DNA of 64,000 bases from Gammaproteobacteria bacterium (GTDB lineage Bacteria; Pseudomonadota; Gammaproteobacteria; Xanthomonadales; Wenzhouxiangellaceae). Where the stretch lies: NCBI GenBank assembly GCA_021772975.1, contig JAJFKY010000012.1, positions 124,001 to 188,000 on the forward strand, in the 5' to 3' direction. How positions within the stretch are numbered: position 1 is the first letter of the stretch; every line of letters starts with the position of its first letter. The position numbers and the translations under genes are program-made. Of this stretch, positions 35,927 to 45,709 are shown in pieces. Below the pieces are notes generated by a model. The model was not told the origin of the DNA. It saw only the letters and a program-made list of their open reading frames with translations, and ran no database searches.

Positions 35927-36439
35927 ATGACTCATGCATTTAAAGGCGCCTCTCGGCGCCTTCCCTCTGGGATCAGCTTCCGACCGATCACCACCCAAGA
36001 CCTCCCCTTTCTCTCCCGGCTATATGCCAGCACGCGTGCCGAAGAAGTCGCCCAGGTACCCGACTGGACTGATGAGCAGAAACAACAATTCCTGCAAATG
36101 CAATTTGACGCTCAGCACAGTTATTATCAGGAACAGTTCAGCAAGGCCGAATACCTGGTTATCGAACAGGACGGCGACCCGATAGGACGCATTTACATTG
36201 ACCGCCGTAAGGATGAAATCCGGTTAATCGATATCGCCCTGTTGCCCGAAGCGCGTGGACAAAAGTTAGGCGCCGCGCTGCTTGAAGATCTACTGGAAGA
36301 GGCCCAGTCCAGTCAGTTAGCTGTCAGAATTCATGTGGAAAAGAACAACCCCGCCATGCGCCTATATATTCGCCTGGGGTTCCGGCAGATCGAAGACCAG
36401 GGAGTTTATGATTTGATGGAATGGACTCCGGGTGGTTGA
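35927..36439 (+). CDS. GNAT family N-acetyltransferase
   Basis: A 170-residue acetyltransferase of the GNAT fold. It opens with ITTQDLPFLSRLYASTRAEE, contains IDIALLPEARGQKLGAALLE, which is the acetyl-CoA pyrophosphate-binding motif (Q/R-x-x-G-x-G/A) in slightly altered form, and ends with HVEKNNPAMRLYIRLGFRQI. It starts 7 bases after the DUF6916-like gene, so it belongs to the collar unit. Substrate unknown; modification of a protein or amine made by the same unit is possible. Confidence 0.85.
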   Translation: MTHAFKGASRRLPSGISFRPITTQDLPFLSRLYASTRAEEVAQVPDWTDEQKQQFLQMQFDAQHSYYQEQFSKAEYLVIEQDGDPIGRIYIDRRKDEIRLIDIALLPEARGQKLGAALLEDLLEEAQSSQLAVRIHVEKNNPAMRLYIRLGFRQIEDQGVYDLMEWTPGG

Positions 36440-36456
36440 TGCATTTTGGTTCGGCG

Positions 36457-36520
36457 GGTCGCGCCCGGGTGCGCTCCTACACAGTCAGTTATTTTTGTAG
36501 GAGCGCACCCGGGCGCGACC
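36457..36520. repeat. Perfect 25-bp REP-type inverted repeat
   Basis: Arms 36457-36481 and 36496-36520 pair perfectly around a 14-base loop. The arm ends in TGTAGGAGCGCACCCGGGC on one strand, sharing the GTAGGAGC head with the repeats at 13991 and 16147 but with a different core. It is located between the convergent GNAT gene and the DUF6916-like gene at 36549. Confidence 0.88.
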
Positions 36521-36548
36521 AACCCTGAATGGTCACACAAGCCTCCCG

Positions 36549-36839
36549 TCAGGTAATAATCGCCTCGTAACTCATGCCATCGCCTTTCGGCCCCAATGGC
36601 ACCAGAAACAAATCCAGCTCGCCAAGCTTGTCATGCTTCAAGGTATAAATCTGCTGCCCATGATTTTCGCCACTATCGGTAACCAGAATGACCGAGAACG
36701 GATCACGTTCGGCATCGCCGTGCCGATTGCGGGCGCTGACCTCAACTACGGTGGCTGGTAACTCCACATCTCCGATACACAAATTCACCTGCTGATCGAT
36801 CAGGGCTTGGAATCTGTCGTGGGTCAATGTATCTTGCAT
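36549..36839 (-). CDS. DUF6916-like small protein
   Basis: A 96-residue protein without a signal peptide. The pattern FQALIDQQVNLCIGD, DPFSVILVTDSG, QQIYTLKHDKLGELDLFLVP and a C-terminal YEAIIT fits the DUF6916 family as I recall it, which often accompanies collar-domain tail proteins. AAGGAG is placed before the ATG. It is encoded opposite to the collar unit and separated from it by the REP element, but is probably functionally linked to it. The exported protein at 35539 may be a distant paralogue. Confidence 0.72.
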   Translation of the reverse strand: MQDTLTHDRFQALIDQQVNLCIGDVELPATVVEVSARNRHGDAERDPFSVILVTDSGENHGQQIYTLKHDKLGELDLFLVPLGPKGDGMSYEAIIT

Positions 36840-36879
36840 AACTTCACTACTCCTTGCTCAACCCGGAAGTTTACCACTG

Positions 36880-37278
36880 GTGTCTATCCAAATGCGCACA
36901 ATCCTGCCTAGCCCATATCAATCCGTTCTGCTGTATGGGCTGTTACTGCTATGGCTAGGTAATGCCACGTTGGCAAGTGCCCAGCAGGATGGCGAAACCC
37001 AGCGCTTTACGCCTCCACCGCCTGCAACAGGTGTCTATGGGCCGAACGATCAATTACCCAGTTATGATGAATTGCCGCTGGAAATCCGCCGCGAGCTTAA
37101 CCGGCCGCAGCTGAGCATCCATTATTACCATCAGGATCCAGAGCAGCGCTACGCCATGATTAACGGCTTCCGGGGCCGCGAAGGCCTGCCGATCGGGCAG
37201 GAACTGTGGATCCAGGAAATCCGCCCGGATGGTGTGGTGATGCGCGTTCAAGATCAATTTTTTCTCATTAAACCCTGA
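36880..37278 (+). CDS. GspB-like protein (T2SS B-type C-terminal domain)
   Basis: A 132-residue protein with an N-terminal hydrophobic segment (about 15-35, ending ASA) that is a signal or anchor, then a proline-rich linker and a compact C-terminal domain: RPQLSIHYYHQDPEQRYAMI, REGLPIGQELWIQEIRPDGV and VQDQFFLIKP. This matches the C-terminal domain of GspB, which helps place the type II secretin. It lacks the long N-terminal part of full GspB, and no other gsp gene is in the window. The start may be GTG 36880 or ATG 36892. It ends 12 bases before purM and is probably co-transcribed with it. Confidence 0.7.
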   Translation: MSIQMRTILPSPYQSVLLYGLLLLWLGNATLASAQQDGETQRFTPPPPATGVYGPNDQLPSYDELPLEIRRELNRPQLSIHYYHQDPEQRYAMINGFRGREGLPIGQELWIQEIRPDGVVMRVQDQFFLIKP

Positions 37279-37290
37279 CGAGCCACCGCC

Positions 37291-38319
37291 ATGACGGACC
37301 CTGACAGCCCTCTGGATTACCGCTCAGCCGGTGTTGATATCGATGCCGGCAATGCACTGGTGGAACGCATCAAACCAGCCGTAAAGGCTACCCTGCGCCC
37401 AGAGGTGCTGACCGGACTGGGTGGCTTTGGTTCGCTGGTAGAGCTGCCTTCAGGATACCGGCATCCGGTGCTGGTCAGTGGCACCGACGGAGTCGGCACC
37501 AAGCTGCTGCTGGCCAACCAGTTTAATGATTATTCCGGCATCGGTATCGATCTGGTGGCGATGTGCGCCAACGATATTCTGGTACAGGGTGCTGAGCCAT
37601 TGTTCTTTCTGGATTACTTTGCCTGCGGCAAGCTTGACCTGGACCAGGCCACCGCGGTGATCAGCAGCATTGCTCGAGGCTGCGAACTGGCCGGTTGTGC
37701 ACTGGTGGGCGGTGAAACCGCTGAAATGCCGGGCGTGTATCAACCGGGTGATTTTGATCTGGCCGGTTTTGTAGTGGGCGTGGCTGAGCGCGAACAGTTG
37801 ATTGACGGCAGCCAGGCACAGCCGGGAGACTGGTTGCTGGGCATCGCCAGTTCCGGTCCGCACAGCAACGGTTATTCACTGATCCGTAAAGTCCTGGAAC
37901 GCAGCGGCGCAACCAGTGACAGCGAACTGGGCGACACCACGCTTGGCCAGGCACTGCTGGCGCCAACCACTATCTATGTCCCTTATCTACTGCCACTACT
38001 GGGGCAACTGCCGCTGCACGGCATGGCGCATATTACCGGTGGCGGGCTGCTGGAAAATATTACCCGGGTATTGCCGGCGGGATTAGGCATCGAAATAGAC
38101 CAGAACGGCTGGCCACGCCCACAGATTTTTCAGTGGCTACAGCAGCAGGGGCAGATCGCCGAGCAGGAAATGCTGCGCACCTTTAACTGTGGCATCGGTT
38201 ACGTGCTGATCATCCCGGAACACAGCATTGATGAATGGCAGAGTCGATTGAGTCTGGAGAGCTGGCCGATTGGACAGGTCCAGCAGGTTTCCGGCCAGCA
38301 GCGCGTTCGTTTGCTCTGA
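37291..38319 (+). CDS. purM: Phosphoribosylformylglycinamidine cyclo-ligase
   Basis: AIR synthetase, fifth step of purine synthesis, closing the imidazole ring of FGAM with ATP. Characteristic segments are [20 protein letters not shown] at the start, [42 protein letters not shown] and [16 protein letters not shown]. 342 residues, standard. It is followed by purN after 15 bases. In pseudomonads purM is divergent from a DUF2066 gene; here about 9 kb separates them. Confidence 0.97.
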   Translation: MTDPDSPLDYRSAGVDIDAGNALVERIKPAVKATLRPEVLTGLGGFGSLVELPSGYRHPVLVSGTDGVGTKLLLANQFNDYSGIGIDLVAMCANDILVQGAEPLFFLDYFACGKLDLDQATAVISSIARGCELAGCALVGGETAEMPGVYQPGDFDLAGFVVGVAEREQLIDGSQAQPGDWLLGIASSGPHSNGYSLIRKVLERSGATSDSELGDTTLGQALLAPTTIYVPYLLPLLGQLPLHGMAHITGGGLLENITRVLPAGLGIEIDQNGWPRPQIFQWLQQQGQIAEQEMLRTFNCGIGYVLIIPEHSIDEWQSRLSLESWPIGQVQQVSGQQRVRLL

Positions 38320-38334
38320 ATCCAGCCATCGGCT

Positions 38335-39030
38335 ATGCCAACCCATCCTCCTTTGTCTGTTGCGGTATTGTTTTCCAGCCGAGGCGGCAATCTGCAGGCC
38401 CTGGCACGCAGTGCCAGCAGCGGCAACCTCAATATCCATATCCGCGGCACCATCTGCAATCGCCCCAGCGCAGCCGGCATCCGGCATGCATTGCACTACG
38501 CGCTGCCTCTGCACATCATTGATCATCGCCAGTATTCTGACCGTGCAGGGTTCGAACGCGACCTGATGCGGGCGCTGGACGCCAGTCAGGTCGAGCTGGT
38601 GATCCTGGCCGGGTTTATGCGCATCCTGTCCGATACGCTGGTGATGCGCTATGCCGGTCGGATGATTAACCTGCACCCTTCCCTGCTGCCCAAATACCGG
38701 GGTCTGAACACCCATCAAAGAGCACTGGACGCCGGCGATCGTATACATGGCGCCAGCGTTCATCTGGTGGTACCGGAGCTGGATAACGGCCCGGTCATCG
38801 CCCAGTATCGAATGGCGATCCAAGCCAACGATGATGCGGCTACGCTGGCCGAGCGTCTGGCACCGCACGAACACAGGTTGTTACAAACGGTTACCGAACT
38901 TTTTGCGCAACGGGCACTCCAGGTAAAATCAGACAAAGTTATCCATGCCGGACAACCGCTGCCGGGTCCTCTGCAACTGGACCATGATTTAGCGGCGGTT
39001 AACACTGGTTGTGTTACAACGACGCCTTGA
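38335..39030 (+). CDS. purN: Phosphoribosylglycinamide formyltransferase
   Basis: Transfers a formyl group from 10-formyl-tetrahydrofolate to GAR in purine synthesis. Conserved parts: VLFSSRGGNLQALAR for GAR binding, INLHPSLLPKYRGLNTHQRA with the catalytic Asn and His, and GASVHLVVPELDNGPVIAQ with the catalytic Asp. 231 residues, somewhat longer than the E. coli enzyme (212) because of a C-terminal tail. Operonic with purM. Confidence 0.96.
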   Translation: MPTHPPLSVAVLFSSRGGNLQALARSASSGNLNIHIRGTICNRPSAAGIRHALHYALPLHIIDHRQYSDRAGFERDLMRALDASQVELVILAGFMRILSDTLVMRYAGRMINLHPSLLPKYRGLNTHQRALDAGDRIHGASVHLVVPELDNGPVIAQYRMAIQANDDAATLAERLAPHEHRLLQTVTELFAQRALQVKSDKVIHAGQPLPGPLQLDHDLAAVNTGCVTTTP

Positions 39031-39052
39031 TCAGCCATAATCTGAGTACTAC

Positions 39053-39928
39053 ATGAATCACAAGCCAGCATTTGATCGCATTGCTCAGCACCTCCGCCGG
39101 AGCGTGTTCGGCCTGCTGACCGGGCTGATATTCAGCACCTCAGGCAGCGCACAGATACCCGTTGAGAACAGCCCGGAATCGACTGCTGCAGCTTCCGACA
39201 GCGCGGCCAGTGCCACCGTGACGGGCTTTTTTGGAAAACAGCAAAGGGTGCAGCCATTTGTTGCGCAATTCGATGTCTCATTGAATGGCAAATACATTGG
39301 CGAAGCACAAATGCAGTTGCTGCAAACCGATACCGACACCTATGAGGTCCGTTTATCGAGCAAAGCCACCAAGGGCATGGCCGGTTTTGCTGGCGCCAAA
39401 AGCCGCGAACTGGCACGCTTTAGCGTCGAAAACGGTCAAGCCCGCTCGCTTTATTATGAACAGGAAGAAAAACTGCTGTTTGATAAAGACAACTGGAATG
39501 CCGATTTTGACTGGCAGGATCACATTCTGCGGGTAGACGATGAAGGTGACGAATGGACCCAGGCGCTGGAAGGCAGCGAGCTGGATTCGCTAAGCGTCTA
39601 TCTGTTGCTGGCCGATGCGGCTGCCAAACGCCGCCCCTGGCTGGTGACCAAGATAGTCACCAGCAAGTCGGTGGAGGGCTATAGTTATCAGATTCTGGAG
39701 AATGAGCAACTCGATACCGCCTGCGGAAATATTGAAACCCGCGTCTATCAGGGCATTCTGCCTGATTCCTATAAAAAGGTCTGGACCTGGCACGCCGCGG
39801 AAACTGACTGGTTGCCGGTACGGGTGCGCAAAACCCGTAAACGCGGAGATATTCTGCAACTGGACCTGCGCGCGCTGGAATCCGTTCAAGCGCCGGAAAT
39901 AAATTGCGGTGTTATCGAGCGCTCCTGA
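39053..39928 (+). CDS. DUF3108 domain protein, exported
   Basis: A 291-residue protein with an N-terminal signal (hydrophobic segment about 17-32, ending SGSAQ). The DUF3108 core begins near residue 70 with FVAQFDVSLNGKYIGEAQMQ and continues to about 275, with alternating beta strands suggesting an LolA- or lipocalin-like barrel. Its position directly after purN is one I recall from other gammaproteobacteria. No enzymatic motif is seen; a periplasmic location is inferred from the signal. Function unknown. Confidence 0.82.
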   Translation: MNHKPAFDRIAQHLRRSVFGLLTGLIFSTSGSAQIPVENSPESTAAASDSAASATVTGFFGKQQRVQPFVAQFDVSLNGKYIGEAQMQLLQTDTDTYEVRLSSKATKGMAGFAGAKSRELARFSVENGQARSLYYEQEEKLLFDKDNWNADFDWQDHILRVDDEGDEWTQALEGSELDSLSVYLLLADAAAKRRPWLVTKIVTSKSVEGYSYQILENEQLDTACGNIETRVYQGILPDSYKKVWTWHAAETDWLPVRVRKTRKRGDILQLDLRALESVQAPEINCGVIERS

Positions 39929-39994
39929 GCAATTCCACGCCAGGTTGCTTAAAATAAGCTTACATAACCATTCATTGAACTCCGGGGTATTGTC

Positions 39995-41302
39995 ATGTTG
40001 ACCAATAGCAACAAAATCGTGTCCATCAAACAACTCGCATTGATCGGGCTGGCCGCCAGCATGTTATGGCTGAGCGGCTGCGCCACCAATCCAGTCACCG
40101 GCCGCAGCAATCTGATCCTGGTGCCGGAAAGCTGGGACCAGCAGGTCGGCGCCCAGCAATACCAGCCCTCGCTGCAAAGCCAGGGCGGCGAATACGACAT
40201 TGACCCGGTATTGACTGAATATGTCAGTGAAGTCGGCCAACGCGTCGCACAGCATTCAGAAAATGATTTACCTTATGAATTCACCGTGCTGAATAGTTCA
40301 GTGCCCAATGCCTGGGCCTTGCCAGGCGGTAAAATCGCGATCAACCGGGGGCTGCTGACCGAATTGAACTCCGAGGCGGAACTGGCTGCGGTGCTGGGCC
40401 ATGAGGTCACCCATGCGGCTGCCCGTCACGGCGCTCAGGCCCAGTCCCGGGGTGTACTGCTGCAGGGCGCGGTGGTCGGTACCAGCATTGCTTTGCAGGG
40501 CAAGGAATACGGCCAGATTGCCGCCCTGGGCGCCGGGCTTGGCGCGCAGCTGGTCACCACACGTTATGGCCGTGAGGCCGAGCGCGAATCCGACTATCAT
40601 GGCATGCGCTACATGGCGGCGGCCGGTTATGATCCACAGGGCGCGATTGATTTGCAGGAAACCTTCGTACGACTCTCGGAGGGCCGTAATCAGGATTGGC
40701 TGAATGGCTTGTTCGCCTCGCATCCACCCTCGCGCGAGCGGGTGCAGAATAATCGCCGTACCGCCGCCGAACTACCAAAAGACGGTGACCTGGGCCGCCA
40801 GCGTTATCAGCAGCGCATTGCTTACATCAAGCGCGTTGAGCCCGCCTATGAAGCTTATGACAAAGGCCTGGCCGCCGCCCAGGAAGGAAACTGGAATGCC
40901 GCCGATCAATTTGCCCGGCAGGCCATCCAGATCGAACCCAAGGAAGCGAATTTCTACGCTCTGCGCGGTGATGCAGCCGCCAGCCGGGATAACCTCAGCG
41001 CGGCTGAAAACTTCTATGATCAGGCTATCAACCGCAACCCTGACTGGTTTTATCTGAGCCTGCGCCGCGGCATCATCCGGCAACGCCGCAACAACCTCAA
41101 CGGAGCCCGCTCGGATCTGAAAACCAGCCTTGAATACCTGCCCACCGGCACTGCCGTATATCAGTTAGGCCTGCTGGAAAAAAGAGCCGGCAACCGGCAA
41201 CTGGCGATTCAATATCTTCAGAATGCTGTTCAGGCCGGTGGTGAAATCGGCCAACGGGCAGCCGCGGAATTACAGCAACTGGGTGTGAATCAAGTTCGAT
41301 AA
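39995..41302 (+). CDS. M48 family metalloprotease lipoprotein with TPR repeats
   Basis: A periplasmic or outer-membrane-anchored zinc protease related to LoiP/BepA. The lipobox LSGC puts the lipidated Cys at about residue 29. The M48 motif HEVTH begins at His136, and the third zinc ligand is probably the Glu in AERESDYHGMRYM. The C-terminal third (about 285-430) shows tetratricopeptide-like helices, including WNAADQFARQAIQIEPKEAN and RDNLSAAENFYDQAINRNPD, which in BepA help it act on outer-membrane protein assembly. 435 residues. It is transcribed in the same direction as purM-purN-DUF3108. Confidence 0.9.
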   Translation: MLTNSNKIVSIKQLALIGLAASMLWLSGCATNPVTGRSNLILVPESWDQQVGAQQYQPSLQSQGGEYDIDPVLTEYVSEVGQRVAQHSENDLPYEFTVLNSSVPNAWALPGGKIAINRGLLTELNSEAELAAVLGHEVTHAAARHGAQAQSRGVLLQGAVVGTSIALQGKEYGQIAALGAGLGAQLVTTRYGREAERESDYHGMRYMAAAGYDPQGAIDLQETFVRLSEGRNQDWLNGLFASHPPSRERVQNNRRTAAELPKDGDLGRQRYQQRIAYIKRVEPAYEAYDKGLAAAQEGNWNAADQFARQAIQIEPKEANFYALRGDAAASRDNLSAAENFYDQAINRNPDWFYLSLRRGIIRQRRNNLNGARSDLKTSLEYLPTGTAVYQLGLLEKRAGNRQLAIQYLQNAVQAGGEIGQRAAAELQQLGVNQVR

Positions 41303-41311
41303 GTCCGTGCT

Positions 41312-41344
41312 TGAGCCGGGTTGCGGGCTACGCAATCCGGCTCA
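41312..41344. repeat. 14-bp stem inverted repeat between M48 gene and murA
   Basis: Arms TGAGCCGGGTTGCG and CGCAATCCGGCTCA pair with one mismatch around a 5-base loop. It lies between the convergent M48 protease gene and murA. No T-run follows, so it is either a REP-like element or a non-canonical transcript end for both genes. Confidence 0.7.
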
Positions 41345-41404
41345 GACCTGTCGACACTTTGGTCTTCAGTGAGGCTGATGAGCTAGCCAGCAGCCTGATG
41401 GATA

Positions 41405-42939
<1,535 letters not shown>

Positions 42940-43134
42940 AGACTTATCGATTGGTATCGCTCACTAAACATGGCATATTACGCAAAAACAGACCACGTCT
43001 AAAGCCGGAGTATCCTTTCTTGAAGAAAAACCCTGTCTTAACAGCCTGTAACGGCTGCGCAGTCGTGCTCAGCTTGCAATACCCGGCCGCTGGCCCAACT
43101 ACTATCTGCTGACCCCAGTTTTAGACCCGTCCCG

Positions 43135-44112
43135 ATGCTGATTGCTATTCTTCAAATTGCCGGTGGTTTTTTATTGCTGGTATGGGGCGCGGACCGCCTG
43201 GTGGCCGGTGCATCGGGATTGGCCAGCAATCTGGGCATGTCACCGTTGATCATCGGTTTAACCATCATCGGTTTCGGTACTTCCGCACCGGAACTGGTGG
43301 TTTCAGCCATCGCTTCATTACGCGGCAACCCCGGCATCGCGATCGGCAATGCAATCGGTTCTAATATCACCAATATCGGCCTGGTACTGGGCGCCACGGC
43401 GATGTTATATCCGCTGCGTATCGACTCCATTACACTACGCCGTGAAGCACCGGTACTGCTGTTGATCATGATCCTCAGCAGCTGGCTGCTGTGGGACCTG
43501 CAGTTGAATCATAAGGACGGACTGGTATTGATATCCGGCTTGTTGCTGATGCTGGTCTGGATGGTGTGGCTGGGAGTCACCCGCGGTGAGCAGGATCCGC
43601 TGGTAAAGGATCTGGAAGCGGAAATACCTGCTGACATGCTGATGTCCAAAGCGATCTTCTGGACCATCGTCGGCTTGATAGTACTGCCGCTGAGCTCACA
43701 TATACTGGTGGATGGCGCAGTCACTATCGCAGCGACCCTGGGCGTCAGTGATACCATTATCGGCTTAACCATCATTGCGCTTGGCACCAGCCTGCCTGAG
43801 CTGGCCGCGGCGCTGGCATCGGCGATGAAAAACGAACACGATCTGGCGGTCGGCAATGTCCTGGGCTCCAACATGTTTAATCTGCTGGGGGTCCTGGGTA
43901 TTGCCGCTCTGGTGCATCCGCTGGAGGTTGAACCGGTGCTGTTATCACGCGACGTGCTGACCATGTTTCTGCTGACCGGCGGTCTGTTCATACTGGCTTG
44001 GCGCAAGCAAAAAGCCAATCGCATCAACCGGCCCGGCGGTTTGATATTATTGCTCGGCTTTGTTGTCTATACGGGCATAGTGGTTAACTCCGCATTGCAC
44101 GGCGGCAATTAG
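43135..44112 (+). CDS. yrbG: Calcium/sodium antiporter family protein (YrbG)
   Basis: An inner-membrane cation:calcium exchanger of the CaCA family with ten or so predicted helices. The two inverted alpha repeats are visible: GFGTSAPELVVS with GNAIGSNITNIGLV in the first half and ALGTSLPELAAALAS with GNVLGSNMFNLLGV in the second. A hydrophilic loop lies in the middle (RGEQDPLVKDLEAEIP). 325 residues, matching YrbG. It starts the long plus-strand run into kdsD and the LPS transport genes. Function in this organism is assumed from the family. Confidence 0.93.
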   Translation: MLIAILQIAGGFLLLVWGADRLVAGASGLASNLGMSPLIIGLTIIGFGTSAPELVVSAIASLRGNPGIAIGNAIGSNITNIGLVLGATAMLYPLRIDSITLRREAPVLLLIMILSSWLLWDLQLNHKDGLVLISGLLLMLVWMVWLGVTRGEQDPLVKDLEAEIPADMLMSKAIFWTIVGLIVLPLSSHILVDGAVTIAATLGVSDTIIGLTIIALGTSLPELAAALASAMKNEHDLAVGNVLGSNMFNLLGVLGIAALVHPLEVEPVLLSRDVLTMFLLTGGLFILAWRKQKANRINRPGGLILLLGFVVYTGIVVNSALHGGN

Positions 44113-44141
44113 ACCAGCACTCCAATCAGCGGCAAACACCC

Positions 44142-45149
44142 ATGATCAGGCAGACACCCCCCCCGGCAACCACCAGCCAGCTATCGGCACAGCAGATGTG
44201 TGAACTGGCCAGTGAGGTCCTGCGCACCGAAGCGGATGCCATCGCGCAACTGATCCCACGCATCAATGCGCATTTTCTCACGGCTTGTGAACACCTGTTG
44301 CACTGTAGCGGACGCATTGCGGTAACCGGCATCGGCAAATCCGGACATATCGCCGGCAAGATCGCCGCGACCCTGGCTTCCACCGGCACGCCGGCCTTCT
44401 TCGTCCATCCCACCGAGGCCGGCCACGGTGACCTGGGGATGCTGATGAGCGGTGACGTGATGCTGATGCTGTCCAATTCCGGTGAAACCGAAGAACTCAA
44501 AGCACTGCTGCCAGGCATCAAGCGTCTCGGCGTGGCACTGATCATCCTGACCGGAAAAACCGATTCCAGTCTGGTTAAGCATGCCGATATAGTCCTGGAT
44601 GTCAGCGTAGCCAAAGAGGCCTGTCCATTGGGTCTGGCGCCTACCTCCAGCACCACCGCCGCGCTGGCGATGGGTGATGCACTGGCGATTACCCTGCTGC
44701 AGGCACGTGGCTTTACCGATGAAGATTTTGCCCGTGCGCACCCCAGTGGCGCACTTGGGCGGCGGCTGTTGCTGCGTATCGCCGATATCATGCACAGCGG
44801 CGCGGAGATTCCCCAGGTGCTGCCCGCCACCACGCTGATGGAAGCGATTGTGCAGATTACCGAAAAACGGCTGGGTATGGTGGCGGTGGTCGATCCGCAG
44901 CAACGACTACAGGGGGTGTTTACCGATGGTGATCTGCGCCGTGCGATAGATGCCCAGTGCGATCTGGCCAGCACCAGGATCGATTCGCTGATGACACCTG
45001 ACCCGGTCACTATCAGTGCCGATGCCCTGGCTGTCGAAGGCGTGCACTGTATGCAGACACATAAGATTCAGGGCCTGCTGGTCACGGACAATCAGCGCCT
45101 GATCGGCGCACTGAATTTTCATGACCTGCTGCAGCACGGTGTGGTCTGA
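44142..45149 (+). CDS. kdsD: Arabinose-5-phosphate isomerase
   Basis: Converts ribulose 5-phosphate to arabinose 5-phosphate, the first step of Kdo synthesis for LPS. A SIS domain (about 45-180) contains VTGIGKSGHIAGKIAATLAS, HPTEAGHGDLGM and NSGETEELKALLP. Two CBS domains follow (about 210-330: IMHSGAEIPQVLP and SLMTPDPVTISAD). 335 residues. The stop codon overlaps the ATG of kdsC by one base. Confidence 0.96.
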   Translation: MIRQTPPPATTSQLSAQQMCELASEVLRTEADAIAQLIPRINAHFLTACEHLLHCSGRIAVTGIGKSGHIAGKIAATLASTGTPAFFVHPTEAGHGDLGMLMSGDVMLMLSNSGETEELKALLPGIKRLGVALIILTGKTDSSLVKHADIVLDVSVAKEACPLGLAPTSSTTAALAMGDALAITLLQARGFTDEDFARAHPSGALGRRLLLRIADIMHSGAEIPQVLPATTLMEAIVQITEKRLGMVAVVDPQQRLQGVFTDGDLRRAIDAQCDLASTRIDSLMTPDPVTISADALAVEGVHCMQTHKIQGLLVTDNQRLIGALNFHDLLQHGVV

Positions 45150-45709
45150 TGAACGATAATCCCCTGCAGTATTCCCGGGAGATTCTCAGCGCAGCCAGTC
45201 AGATCCGCCTGGTGGTGTTTGATGTGGATGGTACCTTGACCGATGGCCGCATGTACTTTTCCCGTGACGGCGATGACCTGGTCGCGTTCAATGCGCGCGA
45301 TGGCTATGCCCTGCGCAGTTTACAGCGCGCCGGTCTGCAACTCGCGGTCATCAGTGGGCGCGACTCCCAGGCCGTCCGTCAGCGCATGCAGAATCTGGGC
45401 ATCCCGCATGTCTATCTTGGCGTGCAGGAAAAACTCGGCACCCTGCAGGCACTGCTGACCAGCCTGGAACTGTCCGCCGCTCAGGTATGTTATGTCGGTG
45501 ATGACTGGATTGATATCCCGGCCATTCAGTTGGCCGGGCTGGGTATCGCGGTAGCCGATGCCGCGCCCGCGGTCTGTGCGGTGGCCGACCTGTGCACCCG
45601 CAACGGCGGCGGTGACGGCGCCGCCCGCGAAGTGATTGAAATGATTTTAGCAGCGCAAAACCTGACCCATCACTTTCACCCTCAGACACCATGCGCCGAC
45701 GCTGGCTAA
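45149..45709 (+). CDS. kdsC: 3-deoxy-D-manno-octulosonate 8-phosphate phosphatase
   Basis: A HAD-family phosphatase that releases Kdo from Kdo-8-phosphate. Motif I VVFDVDGTLTDGRMYF with the nucleophile Asp, motif II VISGRDSQAV, the conserved Lys in VQEKLGTLQ and motif IV CYVGDDWIDIPAIQLAGLG are all present. 186 residues, as expected for this tetrameric C0-type HAD enzyme. It overlaps lptC by 19 bases. Confidence 0.96.
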   Translation: MNDNPLQYSREILSAASQIRLVVFDVDGTLTDGRMYFSRDGDDLVAFNARDGYALRSLQRAGLQLAVISGRDSQAVRQRMQNLGIPHVYLGVQEKLGTLQALLTSLELSAAQVCYVGDDWIDIPAIQLAGLGIAVADAAPAVCAVADLCTRNGGGDGAAREVIEMILAAQNLTHHFHPQTPCADAG

